Source: Magnolia sinica (lineage: Eukaryota > Streptophyta > Magnoliopsida > Magnoliales > Magnoliaceae). From it: a stretch of DNA of 64,000 nucleotides. How positions within the stretch are numbered: the stretch's first letter is position 1; each line of letters starts with the position of its first letter. The stretch lies in contig NC_080573.1 in NCBI RefSeq assembly GCF_029962835.1, positions 35,333,001 through 35,397,000 of the forward strand, given 5' to 3'. The translations under genes and the position numbers were made by a program. Positions 11,161 through 22,806 of the stretch are shown piece after piece. The notes under the pieces are model-generated. The model worked only from the letters and a program-made list of their open reading frames with translations, had not been told where the DNA came from and made no database searches.

Positions 11161-14100
11161 CATCTCGAAAAAATCCGTACAAAGGCCCGAGTACCACCTC
11201 AGGAAAAATCCCTAAGGATCGTATTCTGTAGAAATTAGACGGAGATTAATTAAGTACTAAACCAAATTACTCGGTGGAGTTAGTTTGAACCGCCATTTAC
11301 ACAAATGGCAAGACCCAAAACCATTAATATCACTGACTCAACACTATATAAAAACCTAAGAGAAACCCCAAGAGCCTGTCGCTCTCGGGAGCACATTGAA
11401 ACTCTAAATCGAACCTGGACTGCACATCGAAAGTTCGATGACCACGAAATTATATGGTTATGACCGTCTTATTGGGCTTAACAACCATCGCAGGAATCGA
11501 GCCCAGATGGTGTCCAGAAACATTCAATTTGAATGCTGAGTGAAGTGTGTGAGAAACGCGAATATCCTTAGAAAGGGTATTGAAACATAAGTGAATTGGA
11601 CGCTCACAGGAAAAATTAAGGATTTCAGGCCATCAATTTCTGATAGAACTTCACCCATGAATCAGGAAAATTTCCCTGTACATATATTTATGCTTGTGAC
11701 CCCGATCGAATGACTACAATCGTTGATCTGACATAGGTCCTTCACGGTTGATTAGCGTATCTGATTGCACAGAAAACACATCCTAGCATAGATCCATTGT
11801 CAGGGGACTTACCCTACGCCATAAGTGAGTAATGGACCCCCAGATGAGCCCTGTCTACCCGAAACAGGCGCCCTTTAGATACAAACTAGGTATACCATGG
11901 CCCTGGGGCCATTTGCATCAGTTTTGGTCCTATATATAACCCTTAAATGACCCCATTTCTATTCCATACGAATTTCTCTAACCCTAGGAGAGAGAAGAGA
12001 GAAAAGAAGAGAAAAGAGTAAGGAGAGAAGAGAGAAATAGAGAGATCATTACTGGGATTCTTTTCCATGACTCCATGCCACGGATTCTCCTCCCCACTTC
12101 GCTACACAATCATTTTCGGTTACGATTTGGGTAAGAAATCTTAACCCTAATCTTAATTTAGGAATCCAAATAGAGCAATCGATGAAATAACTAACTTATT
12201 TCATTGTTTAGGTGCCCGTCATTCCATTTTCGGGAACGTAGGATTCGAACCGAGTCCAAATTGTGTATTCCGACGAAAGGTGCGGACTATAAACATTTAG
12301 GTTATGGTTTTCAATGCTTTCAATGTTAGCAATGATTTATGACTGACTTGATTGCTGCCATACGATCTTAGTTACGTCGTTTTCGATACAATATACATGT
12401 GTGAATTATGTTGAACAAAATTTGCATCTCATGTGTTTATTAAAATGTCTGAATGAATATGAAAATATGATTTATTTTTTCCATGTCTATTGATCTAGGA
12501 TTCATCGTTATTATATTCATGTTGACCTCTTTGTATAAGGATTTGCTAAAACACATGGCGTAACTAACCTAATCTATGTATTTGGTGAAGTGTAACCTAA
12601 GTGTTTGATAAAATGTCTGAATGAGAAAATGTTGATGATTTGTATTTATTAAGTGTATTAAGATAGGATTCTCAATTACCTTAATCATATGTATTATTTC
12701 TTTCATGCAACCATACTTACCGCTACGCAATTTATGGATAAAATACAAGTGCTTGGTGACATGTTCAATGTGTTTGATGAAATGTTCAAATGAGAGTTTT
12801 TTTCGATTATTTTTAAATGCTTATATGATTATCACATGTGTCTGTCTATTGCATCTGAGTAAGATTGGGGCTACAACGTGGCCCAGGTGATCGGTAACAA
12901 TCATTATACAGGTGGCTGAATTAGTCTTGCCACATTGGTAACTCGACGAATCCGTGTCGCACGGCGATTATCGACAGTGGTTAGGCCACAAGGAGTGCTT
13001 ATGCACTCAATGTTAATTAAGTCAACGTGTACTTATACTAATTGAACTTACCAAGCAAACCGATTGGCCTGTTGTGTATTTACCATGTATGGACACCACT
13101 GCTTGAATCTAAGGTACCACTTACCAATGTAAAGACCCATTTCAAACATGGTATCACGATCCGCTAAGACTCATGAGTCGGGCATGGTGGTATGAGACAC
13201 CGTGGTTGAGCTGTCGGCCTATGCTAGGGTGCCGAGCCTCCTTGTAGTGACTAGTGAGCAACCCAAACTCATGAACTAGGCATGGTGGTATGGGACACTA
13301 TGTTCGAGCTGTCGGCCTACGCTAAGGTGACCAGCCTTCCCGTAGTGACCGCGAGTATAAACTTTTGAATTTGCCTATCAACTGCTATTTCATTAGGGGT
13401 AATGCCCTATAACTTGCTTATCGTATGTGGTTAACTAGGATTGAAACCCTAGATGGATCATTCGTTTAGGGTAACGATATAAAGGGAGGTACCTTAGCTT
13501 CCCGAACCTGCTATATGAATAAGCTTAATTAAGAACTTGGCTAACACGACCATGCACTGCATTGCTTATGCTTTGGCAAGGAAGTTGCACTTTAGGGAGC
13601 TTGTCATGTGCAAACTTGGTTGTCAAAGTCACTTGTGAGGGAGCTTTGTGCGAGGGCATGCATCATTACTGCACTCCACTATTGCATTAACAAGGTAGAT
13701 AGGAAGTGATTGTTGTATTACTTTATCATTACTACTTGATTGACTTGATAACATGTTAACCTTTGCCTTATAGTACCACTGAGTTGATCACTCACTCCCA
13801 CTCTGGAACGGTGTTTTAAAACACCAACCAGACTTTAGTTTAGATGCTGGTAATGACGAATCCTATGCAGTGGAGCCGGATTTCATAGATGAGGAGGAGG
13901 AATTCTCCTATGTTCAGCTATCTGGCGGGTCTATGTAGACCTCATGCTGATTCGACGGGATTACAGGGATATATGAATTAGTCGAACACTTTACATTTTG
14001 ACATTTTGTATATTTTGAATAACCCTTGTATATATTAAACCTTGTTACATCATCATACTTTGGAAGTTGTAAAACATCTACCGTTCTGATATATGTGTTT

Positions 14101-14283
14101 TAGTCTCTCACTTGCTTAAATTTAATTATTTATAGAGTATGATATGCTGTTTTAGTATAATCCCACTCATGTTTAATGCATTGATATGAAGAGCATCTAA
14201 ACATCATTATCCATATTGCATAAGTGATGCGTTGGATCTTGGGAGTAGAGTTTTGCTCGACCCTCAAAATCTAGGGCGTTACA
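11156..14283 (+). repeat. 3' LTR of Element 1
   Basis: It is collinear with 905-4043, starting TGTAACATCTCG and ending GGGCGTTACA. It has the same TATA-like string (cctatatataaccc near 11929), the purine-rich tract near 11985 and the tandem ~98 bp units near 13168-13350. Differences from the 5' copy are mostly C/T or G/A transitions. It is followed directly by the GTAGA duplication. Confidence 0.9.
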
Positions 14284-14288
14284 GTAGA

Positions 14289-16199
14289 ATTTATCTACTT
14301 GGAAAAATGCATCCTCAATCATCCCTCTTGGTACATGAACTGAGCGATCAACGAGTTGTAATGTGGTCCGGGTGGGTTTTAATTCACATAAACTCAATTG
14401 TTCGTAGACCGATTAAGGGATCAGATTTACACTTGCCCCTAAGTCAAGAAGTGCATTCTCAATTTGGTGAGTCCCAATTATGCAAGTGATAGTTGGGCTA
14501 CCTAAATCTTTATATTTTTGTGGCAGGTTGAGGATGGCACTCACTTTTTCTATTAGGAAATTTTTATTTTTGATACTTTGCCGCCTGTTAGTTGTGTATA
14601 GGTCTTTCAGAATTTTAGCATATGAAGGAAGTTGTTTTACAGCATCCAGAAGAAGGATGTTGACATTCACTTGTTTTAACACCTCTAGAATATCTTGTGA
14701 GTTGGCTAAAGGTTTTGGTGCAATCAATCACTAGGGGAATGGAGCAATCGGCTTACTCAAAGGTTTTGGTTCTAATCCCTATTAAGTAGCGTTGGGTTTA
14801 TTATCTATGTCTTCTTCCGAGTCCTTAGACTTTTCAGCCTTTACCAGAATATATTTGTCAATTGTTTTTTCACTCCTAAGAGTGGTGATAGACTTGGCTT
14901 ACTCCATTGGATTTGAAGAGCTTGGTTCACTAACTCCATATTACGGTTTAGGATTAGGGATAGGTTGAGTTGGAAGGATCCCTTTCTCCATAATCGTAAC
15001 ACATGAGTCTATGTTTTGTATAGCCTTAGTAAGTTCTTGTAAGGCTTGGAGAGTACTTTGCTTGATGAGCTCTTGAGTTTGTGTGGGATTTTGAACCGAT
15101 TCATCTTGAGGTTTCCTTTGATTCAAGAATTTTTTAGGGATTCCTTGAGGAGTAGCAGTTTGTCTATTCCTCCAACTAAAGTTTGGATGATTTCTCCAAC
15201 TTGAATTGTATGTGTTTGAAGTGAGTCCTTTGAAAGGCCTTTGGTAGTTGTTCACGACATTCGATTGCTCATTCAATATTTCTTGAAAAGTAGGTATTGT
15301 TGAACAACTTTCAGTTGTATAAATATTTCAAGCACAAATATCGCAAAAAACTTCCTTAGCCTTATCCTTCTTAAGTTTCATAGCCTCGAGTTTCCTTATG
15401 AGACCGGCCACTTTAGCATTCAAATCGTCTTCCTCTTTTAAAAGATATATCCCGCCCTTCTCCTTTTATTGAGTAGGCTTAGAAGTGGTGCTAGGTCTTG
15501 GGGAGATGTCCCATAATTGTGCGATTTCAACAAGTTTGTCAAAGTAATCCCACACATCATCGACATCCTTGTTCATGAATTCCCCATTGCATATCGTCTC
15601 GACAAATTAGTGCATGGAAGATGTCAGTCCTTCATGGAAAAATTTTGTTATGCGCCACATCTCAAAACCATGTTGCGGGCATGAACTGACAAGATCATTA
15701 AACCACTCCCAACATTGGAAGAATGTCTCATCTTACTTTTGAGCGAAGTTCATAATCGAATTTCTGATGGTGTTCGTCTTATGATAGGGAAGAATTTTTT
15801 ATGAACTCCCTTGTCATGTCATTCCATCTGCCAATAGATCGTGGACATAATGAATGTAACCACATCTTAGTTTTTTTCTTTTAAGGAGAAGGGAAAGAGT
15901 TTCAGTCTAATTATGTCTTCATAAACAGTAGGAAAATATAAAGTGGCTATTATCTCGTCAAACTCTTTCAAGTGTAGATATGGACTTTCAGATTCAAGTC
16001 CATGAAACTTTAGAAGGAGCCGGATCACTCTTGACTTGATATCTATATTTCTTATATTTTTTTTAAAAATCATACAGGAAGGTGTGCTTACCCCCATCAG
16101 TTGAAAATAGTCTCGTAAAGCACGAGGCGGGGGTACATGATGCACCTCATTCTCATCCTAGGCCTCCTCAACTAGAGGTTGATGTTGATTTGCAACCAT
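14289..16199 (-). pseudogene. Athila-like gag and protease region, upstream half of the element split by Element 1
   Basis: On the minus strand the frame starts near 16199 (MVANQHQP). The capsid region follows at 16145-15867 with PRALRDYFQ, KFHGLESESPYLHLKEFDEI and RLKLFPFSLKEK, which is characteristic of Athila-type gag. A Gln/Asn-rich C-terminal part follows at 15276-14941, and then the protease region at 14727-14289 with LLDLGASVNLIP (retroviral-type protease start, DLGAS) and TLQLVDRSVHVPRG. It stops being continuous at the Element 1 insertion and resumes at 904. Multiple stops and frameshifts are present, so no product is expected. Alternatives within the Athila/Tat branch cannot be separated without a tree. 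Confidence 0.8.
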
Positions 16200-16589
16200 C
16201 ACTTCTATTGACTTTCAGGATCTATGGTGGTGTCTAATCCTGTGATGGATAGGCAACCCTTTGACCAATCCTCCTTCACTTAAGCGACATCGAGTGTTGT
16301 CATGAACCCACTTGGGCATGAAATACTTGAAGCCTTCAAGTAACTAAACCTAAACCTAAGAAAGAAAGCTAGAGAAACTAAAACAAATAAGAGATCTAAA
16401 ATAAGAGAGCGAATTAGAAAGAGGTTACCGGATTGAAGATTGCTACGTCAGAATCCTACAAAATAGAAAACCAAGTTAGATTCTAAAAATAAGTTTAGAA
16501 AAATCCTAACCTAGAAACCAAACAAAAAGTTAATCCTAACCTTAACCTAATTCTAATACTAATTAAATTCAGAAAAACATATCCGTAGT

Positions 16590-16606
16590 CCCCGGCAACG
16601 ACGCCA
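16590..16606 (-). promoter_or_regulatory. Primer-binding site of the Athila-like element (tRNA-Asp type)
   Basis: On the minus strand this reads TGGCGTCGTTGCCGGGG, one base from the plant tRNA-Asp 3'-end complement TGGCGCCGTTGCCGGGG. The position, between the LTR and gag, and the primer type agree with an Athila-like element. Confidence 0.8.
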
Positions 16607-16611
16607 AAAAC

Positions 16612-18075
16612 TTATTCACAACCCCAAGTGTAGAGTCACGATATAGTAATAATCTCGGTGAAACCGAGGTCGAATCCACAGGGACTAATCTTATGCGTAT
16701 GCTGAAAATAACTAGAAGTAGAACTAAAAGAAGATCTAAATCTAAATCTAAAATAAAAGAGAGTATTTGTGAATAAAGTTGATTGAAACTTGTGAATTTA
16801 AAAGTGGGAACTAGGGTGCCAAGGATCCACTTGTAGCTATCAGGATGTTTCCATACTTGATTCAAGGAACACAATTGGAATTGGAGTCATATCCTATCTA
16901 ATTGGAAGATATGACAATTAAATCAAATCTGAACTTTCATTGACTTAATTCTCAATGGAGGAGGATTCTGATGTTTGTAAGGGATTCCATCACCCTACCA
17001 TGCCCAGGAGACGATGGTGAATAATAGGATTTACTAATCCCACAATCTCAAAAATAGGAAAAGAAGATATTCAAAACTATCGTAGCATCCATTGCAATTT
17101 AAGTCACAATAAATCATAAAAAACTGAAAATATTCCTTTAAAATCAAATTAGAATCAATGAGGTTCATTAAAAACAAGAATCAAAGCAATAAAAACACCC
17201 CAACACACTACAAGATTCACCTCTTAGCCCTAGCTAAGAGGTTTAGCCAACCATAGACATAATTGGAACTAAAATCCTGAAAGAAAGCATTAAAAATAGG
17301 AAAGAAATGAAGAAAAACTCTTGAGAAGCTGCCCCACCCTTTTGTTCTGCTCCTTAAAACCCTAGATATCCCTAGAAGTCTTTAGGAAACCCATATTTAT
17401 AGCCTTGTCTGCATAGATTGCAAAATCGCCTCAAATTTACGCAGTCCGCGTAACTCTTTCGATGTCATCGAATAGCCTTCGATGTCATCGAAGGTAACTT
17501 GAATCTGGAAGTCATGCCTTTTCATACTATATAATGCCTTTTGCACTTTATAACTTTTCTTGTCATCGAACTTGCCTTCGATGTCATCGAACGCCTTCGA
17601 TGAATCGAGAATGTGTTTAGAGTGTTCCAACGAGTTGCTCCGAAAATCTACAAAAGTTCAAAGTCATCAAACTACCTTCGATGTCATCGAGAACTACATC
17701 CAATTTGTCCAGCAACCAAACATGATTTTTCTGTATTTCTTTTATGTCATCAAATAGCCTTCAATTTCATTGAACAAGCTTTGATGACATAGAAGCTCAA
17801 ATTCTGCGAATTTCTATATGAATTTTTGCACTTCCTTCTCCACTTGATTTTCTTGAAACTTGGGGCCTTGAAATCTTCAATCTTAGTCTCTAAAGATCCA
17901 TTCTTTGGGTTAGTGATTCTTGAGCGTCAAATCTATGCTTTTAACATTCTTTTCAATCCAAGCTCTTAAACTCACCTTGTAACACAAACATGTATAAAAT
18001 ATACCATTAAGCATTATCATCTTCATAAAACCAAGATATAAATGGGGCAAAATATGCAATATTTGACACTCAACA
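16612..18075 (-). repeat. 5' LTR of the Athila-like element
   Basis: On the minus strand it begins TGTTGAGTGTCAAATATTGC at 18075 and runs to just before the primer-binding site; the inner end is uncertain by about 20 bp. Near the inner end is the string common in plant gypsy LTRs 'ctcggtgaaaccgaggtcg' (16650-16670). Its upstream part holds several copies of a short palindrome, TTCGATGTCATCGAA (17458-17690). The other LTR lies beyond the left edge of the window. It is inserted in an older minus-strand gypsy remnant, next to a run of Cs (18076-18080). Confidence 0.7.
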
Positions 18076-18813
18076 CCCCCCTAGTGTTTCAGATCCAATC
18101 TTCTTAATCTAATTAGAATATTCATCAGCTGTGAGTTCGACCGTTAACTAGCCATTCTCCTGTTAGGAAGCAATCGTCGCTAACGTAATCTAAAAAATTA
18201 CCATAACTATCTTCCTCTTTAAGATCATCCAATCGACCCGTGTCGTCAAGGGCATCTTGACCCTCCTATACTGCAGTTGGTAGCACTGCTTTGACCATGT
18301 TTACTGCCACATGCTCATCAGGAAGGGGGATCTTCCAAAAAGGATGGGGCAGTTTAGCTACTGGTCGAGGAAGTGTCCTTTCCCCTTCCATTTCCCTTCT
18401 AGCGGCAGCCCACTGTCTTTGCCATCAACACTTTTGGATCCTTGTTAAAGCTTCCAGTATTGCTAGAAACTTTGGGTGAGTGACTCATTCATACCCATTC
18501 ATGTGTAGTAGGGGATTTGACCACTCTTAACAAAGGTGGAGCCCATTGTGAACAACGATTGGAGGCTAAGTACGGTGGCTGGTGACGGTCAAGACTGTGA
18601 TTACAATACTACCCTCCTATCTTAGGAGATTCTTATGACCTGGACATAATCTCTCGAGTGCACCGATCGCAGATTCAAGGACCTTGGTTTCTTCTTCTAA
18701 TGGCGATCGATCAATCATCTTGAGGACGAGGAACCCATCGGCGCCCTTGCGCTGGTCGGCTAGGCATTCTTCGCTGACCATCTGAGCCGACATCGATCGT
18801 CGGTCCCGACTGG
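18076..18813 (-). pseudogene. Ty3/gypsy gag-protease linker remnant (older host element)
   Basis: On the minus strand, interrupted open segments are visible. One is MVSEECLADQRKGADG at about 18780-18735. Another is a basic stretch around 18440-18390 (LTRIQK, QRQWAAARRE) that resembles the TRTQKRR...QRxR motif linking gag and protease in some plant gypsy elements. It continues through VAVNMVKAVLPT to an acidic tail. It is probably the same element whose zinc-knuckle region ends at 37107, on the other side of Element 2. The link is an inference from orientation and domain order. The remnant is heavily decayed. Confidence 0.4.
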
Positions 18814-21800
18814 TGTAACGTCTCGAAAAAATCTGTACAAAGACTCGAGTACCACCTTAGGCAAAAATCCTTAAGGACCGAATTCTTTAGGAATTAAACG
18901 AAAATAAATTAAGTGCTGAACTAAATAATCAGTGGATTTAGTTTGAACCACTATTAATACAAATGGCAAAACCCAAAACCATTAAAATCGGTAGATTAAC
19001 ACTACTTACAAACTTAGGAGAAACCCCAAAACCCAGTTACTCTCGGGAGCACATTGAAACTCCGCATCAGACCTAGACCGTGCATCGAAAGTTTGATTAC
19101 CACAAAACTATAAGGTTATGACCGCCTTATCGGGCTTGACAACCATCGCGGGAATCGAGTCCAAATAGTATCCAGAAATACACAACTTAAGCCTTGAGCG
19201 AAGTGTGTGAGAAACGCCAATATCTTTAGAAATAGACATGAAACTTAAGTGATTTGGGCTATTCACTTGCAGGTGAAATTGAAGACTTCAGACCATCAGA
19301 TTCTGACTAAAATTTACCCATGGATCAAGGAAATTTCCCTGCTCTTATCCGTATACTTGTGGCCCTGATCGAGGAACGACGACTGTTGATCTAATACGGG
19401 TCCTTCACGGTCGATCAGTTTGTCAGATCGCACCATAAATAGTCCTTGCATAGATCCATTGTCAAGGAACTTGCTTCATGACTTAGGTGAGAAATGGCCT
19501 TCCTATGGGCCTTGTTTATCGAAAACAGACACCCTTTAGCTATAACTTAAGTATACCATGGCCCCAGTGCCATTTACATCACTTTTGGGACTATTTAAAG
19601 ACCTAAAACCACCCCCTCTCTCTTTCATACGAATTTCTCAAACCTTAGGTGAGAGAAGAGAGAAAGGAGGTGGAAAGAGTGAGGAGAAGAGAGAGAGATA
19701 AGGAGATCGCTGTTGAGATTCTTTCCCATGACTACACACGCCGTTTCGTCTCCCCGCCATCGCTACACCATCGATTCTAGCTGCGATTTGGGTAAGAAAT
19801 CCTAACGTTAAACTTGTTTTAGAAGCCCAAATAGGGTAATTAGTGAAATAGCTAACCTATTTCGATGTTTAGGTACTGTTGTTCTGTATACGGGGACGTA
19901 GGATTTGAACCGAGTTCAAAACGAGAAATTCGACGAAAGGTGCAGACTATAAACGTTTAAGTTAGGGTTTTCAAGGCTTTCAATATCAGCAATGATTTAT
20001 ATCTAACTTGATTGCTGTCATATGATCTTAGTTACGATGTATTCGATAAACTACACATGTGTGTGAACTATGTGAATATATAATGCATTTCATGTGTTTG
20101 CTGAAATGCTTGAATGAAAGTGAAATTATGATTTATACTTATTATGACTATTAATCTAGAATACATGTTTGTTGTATGTATGACAACTCCTTTATGAAGG
20201 ACCTGCCATAATATATGTTATAAGCAATTTAGTTTATGTATGCAGTATTGTGTAGTCTAAGTGTTTGATAAAATGTCTGAATGACAAATTGTTTGATGAA
20301 TCACTTTTAATAAGGGTGCTGAGATAGGATTCTAAACTTCCTTATCCATATTTATAGTATCCTTCATATAACGTAAATTATTGCTATATGATTTATGGAT
20401 GAAATGCATACGTATAATAACTTGTTCAATGTGTTTGATAAAATGCTCAAATGGAAATTATGTTTGAATTGTTCATTTAATTCTGTTATGATTAACATAT
20501 GTGACTACCTATTGCATTTGAGTATGATTGGGACTACTACGCAGTCCAAGTAATCGGTAACGGTTCCCGGTTGAGTGGCCGAACTAGTTTCACCACATTG
20601 GATACATTCAATGAATCCGAGCCATACGGTGATTGTCAACAGTAGTTAGGCCACGTGGAGTGCGTATGCGCTCTATGTCGATTTATTCAGCGTGTGCTCG
20701 TACCAATCGAACTTGTCAAATAACTCGATTAGCCTATTGTGTGTTTACCATGTATGGACGCTACTATTTAAATCTAAGGTACCGCTTACCAATGTGAAGT
20801 CCATTTTAACTATGGTACTAAGATCCACTAAGACTCATGAACCGGGCATGGTGGTGTATGGGACACCATGGTTGAGCTGTCGGCCTACGTTGGGGTGATG
20901 AGCTTCCCCGTAGCGACTAGTGAGCAACCCTAGACTCGTGAGCCAAATATGGTGGTGTATGGGACACCGTATTCAAGTTGTCGGCCTACGTTTAGGTGAC
21001 GAGCCTCCCATAGTGACCTCGAGTATAAACTAGGCCTACGCTGAGGTGACGAGACTTCCCGTTGTGACCTCGAGTGTAAACTCTTGAACTTGCCTATCCA
21101 CTGCTTTCATCAGAGGCGATGCCCTACAACTTGCCTATCGTATGTGCTTAACTAGGATTGACGACCCTAGATGGATCCTTATTTGGGTAAATGATAAAAA
21201 GGGAGGTACCTTAGCTTCCCAAATCTGTTGTATGAATAAGCCTAATAAATTACTTGGCTAACACGACCATGCACCGCATTGCATGTGCTTTTGGCGAGGA
21301 AGCACACGTCTAGGGAGTTTACCATATGAGATTGTTAGATGAAGTCGCTGAGGGAGTGTAGGAGAGGGCATGCATCATTACTACATATCATTCCTACATT
21401 AACAAGAGTAATTATGAAGTGATTGTTGTATTGCTTTATCATTACTGCTTGATTGGATTGATAACATGTTAACCTTTACCTTATAGTACCACTGAGTTGA
21501 TCACTCACTCCCACTCTGGGACGGTGTTTTAAAACACCAACCAGACTCTGATTTAGATGCAGATTATGGTGAGGCTTACGCAACAGAGCCGGATTTTGTA
21601 AACGAGTAGAAAGAGTTCTCCTATGTGCAGCTCTTGACTGGGTCTGTGTATACCTAGAGCTACGTTGTCAAGATTACAGGGATTACATGGATTAGTCATA
21701 CATTCACATTTTGTCATTTTGTATATTTTGAAACAAATTATGTATATATTCAGCCCGGTAGCATTCATACTCTGGAGGTTATGAAACATGTATATACTTT

Positions 21801-21994
21801 ATATAATTAGTTCAGTCTACTGCTTGCTTATTTACATTAACTCTGGAGTATGATATGCTGATTTAGTGTAATTTCACTCATGTTTAATACAGTAATATGG
21901 ACAATATTTAAACATCATTATCTATGTTGCATAAGTGATGCGTTGGAACTTGGGAGTTGAGATTTGCTTGACCCTCGATTTTTGGGGCATTGCA
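18814..21994 (+). repeat. 5' LTR of Element 2
   Basis: It starts TGTAACGTCTCG and ends GGGGCATTGCA. A TATA-like 'ctatttaaag' is near 19588, followed by a purine-rich tract near 19655-19710. It carries two full ~100 bp tandem units (near 20833 and 20933) plus a partial third near 21032, one part-copy more than Element 1. Confidence 0.88.
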
Positions 21995-21997
21995 AGT

Positions 21998-22012
21998 TGG
22001 TATCAGAGCATG
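21998..22012 (+). promoter_or_regulatory. Primer-binding site of Element 2 (initiator tRNA-Met type)
   Basis: TGGTATCAGAGCATG sits 3 bp after the LTR end. The first twelve bases match the plant initiator tRNA-Met complement exactly. Confidence 0.9.
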
Positions 22013-22806
22013 ATTTGGATTAAATTGGACTTAGGTTATGGTAACACAACGTACTTTGATGCGCTTTGACTTAGGTGGAGGCAAAAAAAATAAAAATGAT
22101 CGTAGGATCCCAAGTTTCACCGACGGGCGAGATTGACCGTTGAAATGTGACGTGTATGCATCTGAGAGCATGTGAAATGATCTCAATTCTTTTGTTTGAC
22201 CATCAATCGACTAGTTTAAACTATTAGTTGGCGAATCCCAAACTTAAATCACTCCAAAGGGCGTGAATATATGCGAAATGGACCGAGAAAATACGTCACA
22301 CGAATGTAGGGGCATAAAGCCCATTTTTCGGTGGGACCCAAGGGGTCCCTCGCACTTTTCTGACAACCCGGGTGGTAGAGGCCACTGCCACCAGTCCAAA
22401 GGACCACGGTGGCACTACCCGGTCAGCGGCGTGCACCGGCCACCTCCAACGCGCCGCAACGGGCCTGCGGTTCTGGCTACCCACCGCCCTCACCCACATG
22501 TGTGGGACCACGTTTTCGTGTGAGACCACCCTATTTGGGTCCCTTTACTCCCCTTTGTCCATTTCACCCCCCTCCTAGCTCTCAAAACCCCTCCAAAACC
22601 TCATTTTCCCTCTCAAATCTCTCTTTCATATACACCAAGCTTCATCTTCTTCAATATCTTACACACCTCCACTATTCTCTTAAACCCATCTCCTACAACC
22701 TTCCATCTCCCCTATTTCTCCTCATTTGAGTACATAAACCCATCTTTGTGTCCCAAATTTCCTAAACTTTCCCATTCACTTCAATATACAAGCTTTTTCC
22801 ACTTCC

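Larger units (their letters stand above)
905..14283 (+). mobile_element. Element 1: Tekay/Del-like chromovirus (Ty3/gypsy), full length, non-autonomous by decay
   Basis: This is a complete 13.4 kb LTR retrotransposon. It has two LTRs of about 3.13 kb (905-4043 and 11156-14283), an initiator-tRNA-Met-type primer-binding site, a leader, an extra ORF, gag, and pol in the order protease, reverse transcriptase, RNase H, integrase, chromodomain, then a polypurine tract. The 5 bp GTAGA at 900-904 is repeated at 14284-14288, a perfect target-site duplication. The chromodomain at the end of integrase, the tRNA-Met primer site and the very long LTRs together point to the Tekay/Del clade. The coding regions contain many stops, and the two LTRs differ by roughly 7% over the first 200 bp by eye, so the insertion is not recent. 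The host site is the protease region of a minus-strand Athila-like element. Confidence 0.9.
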
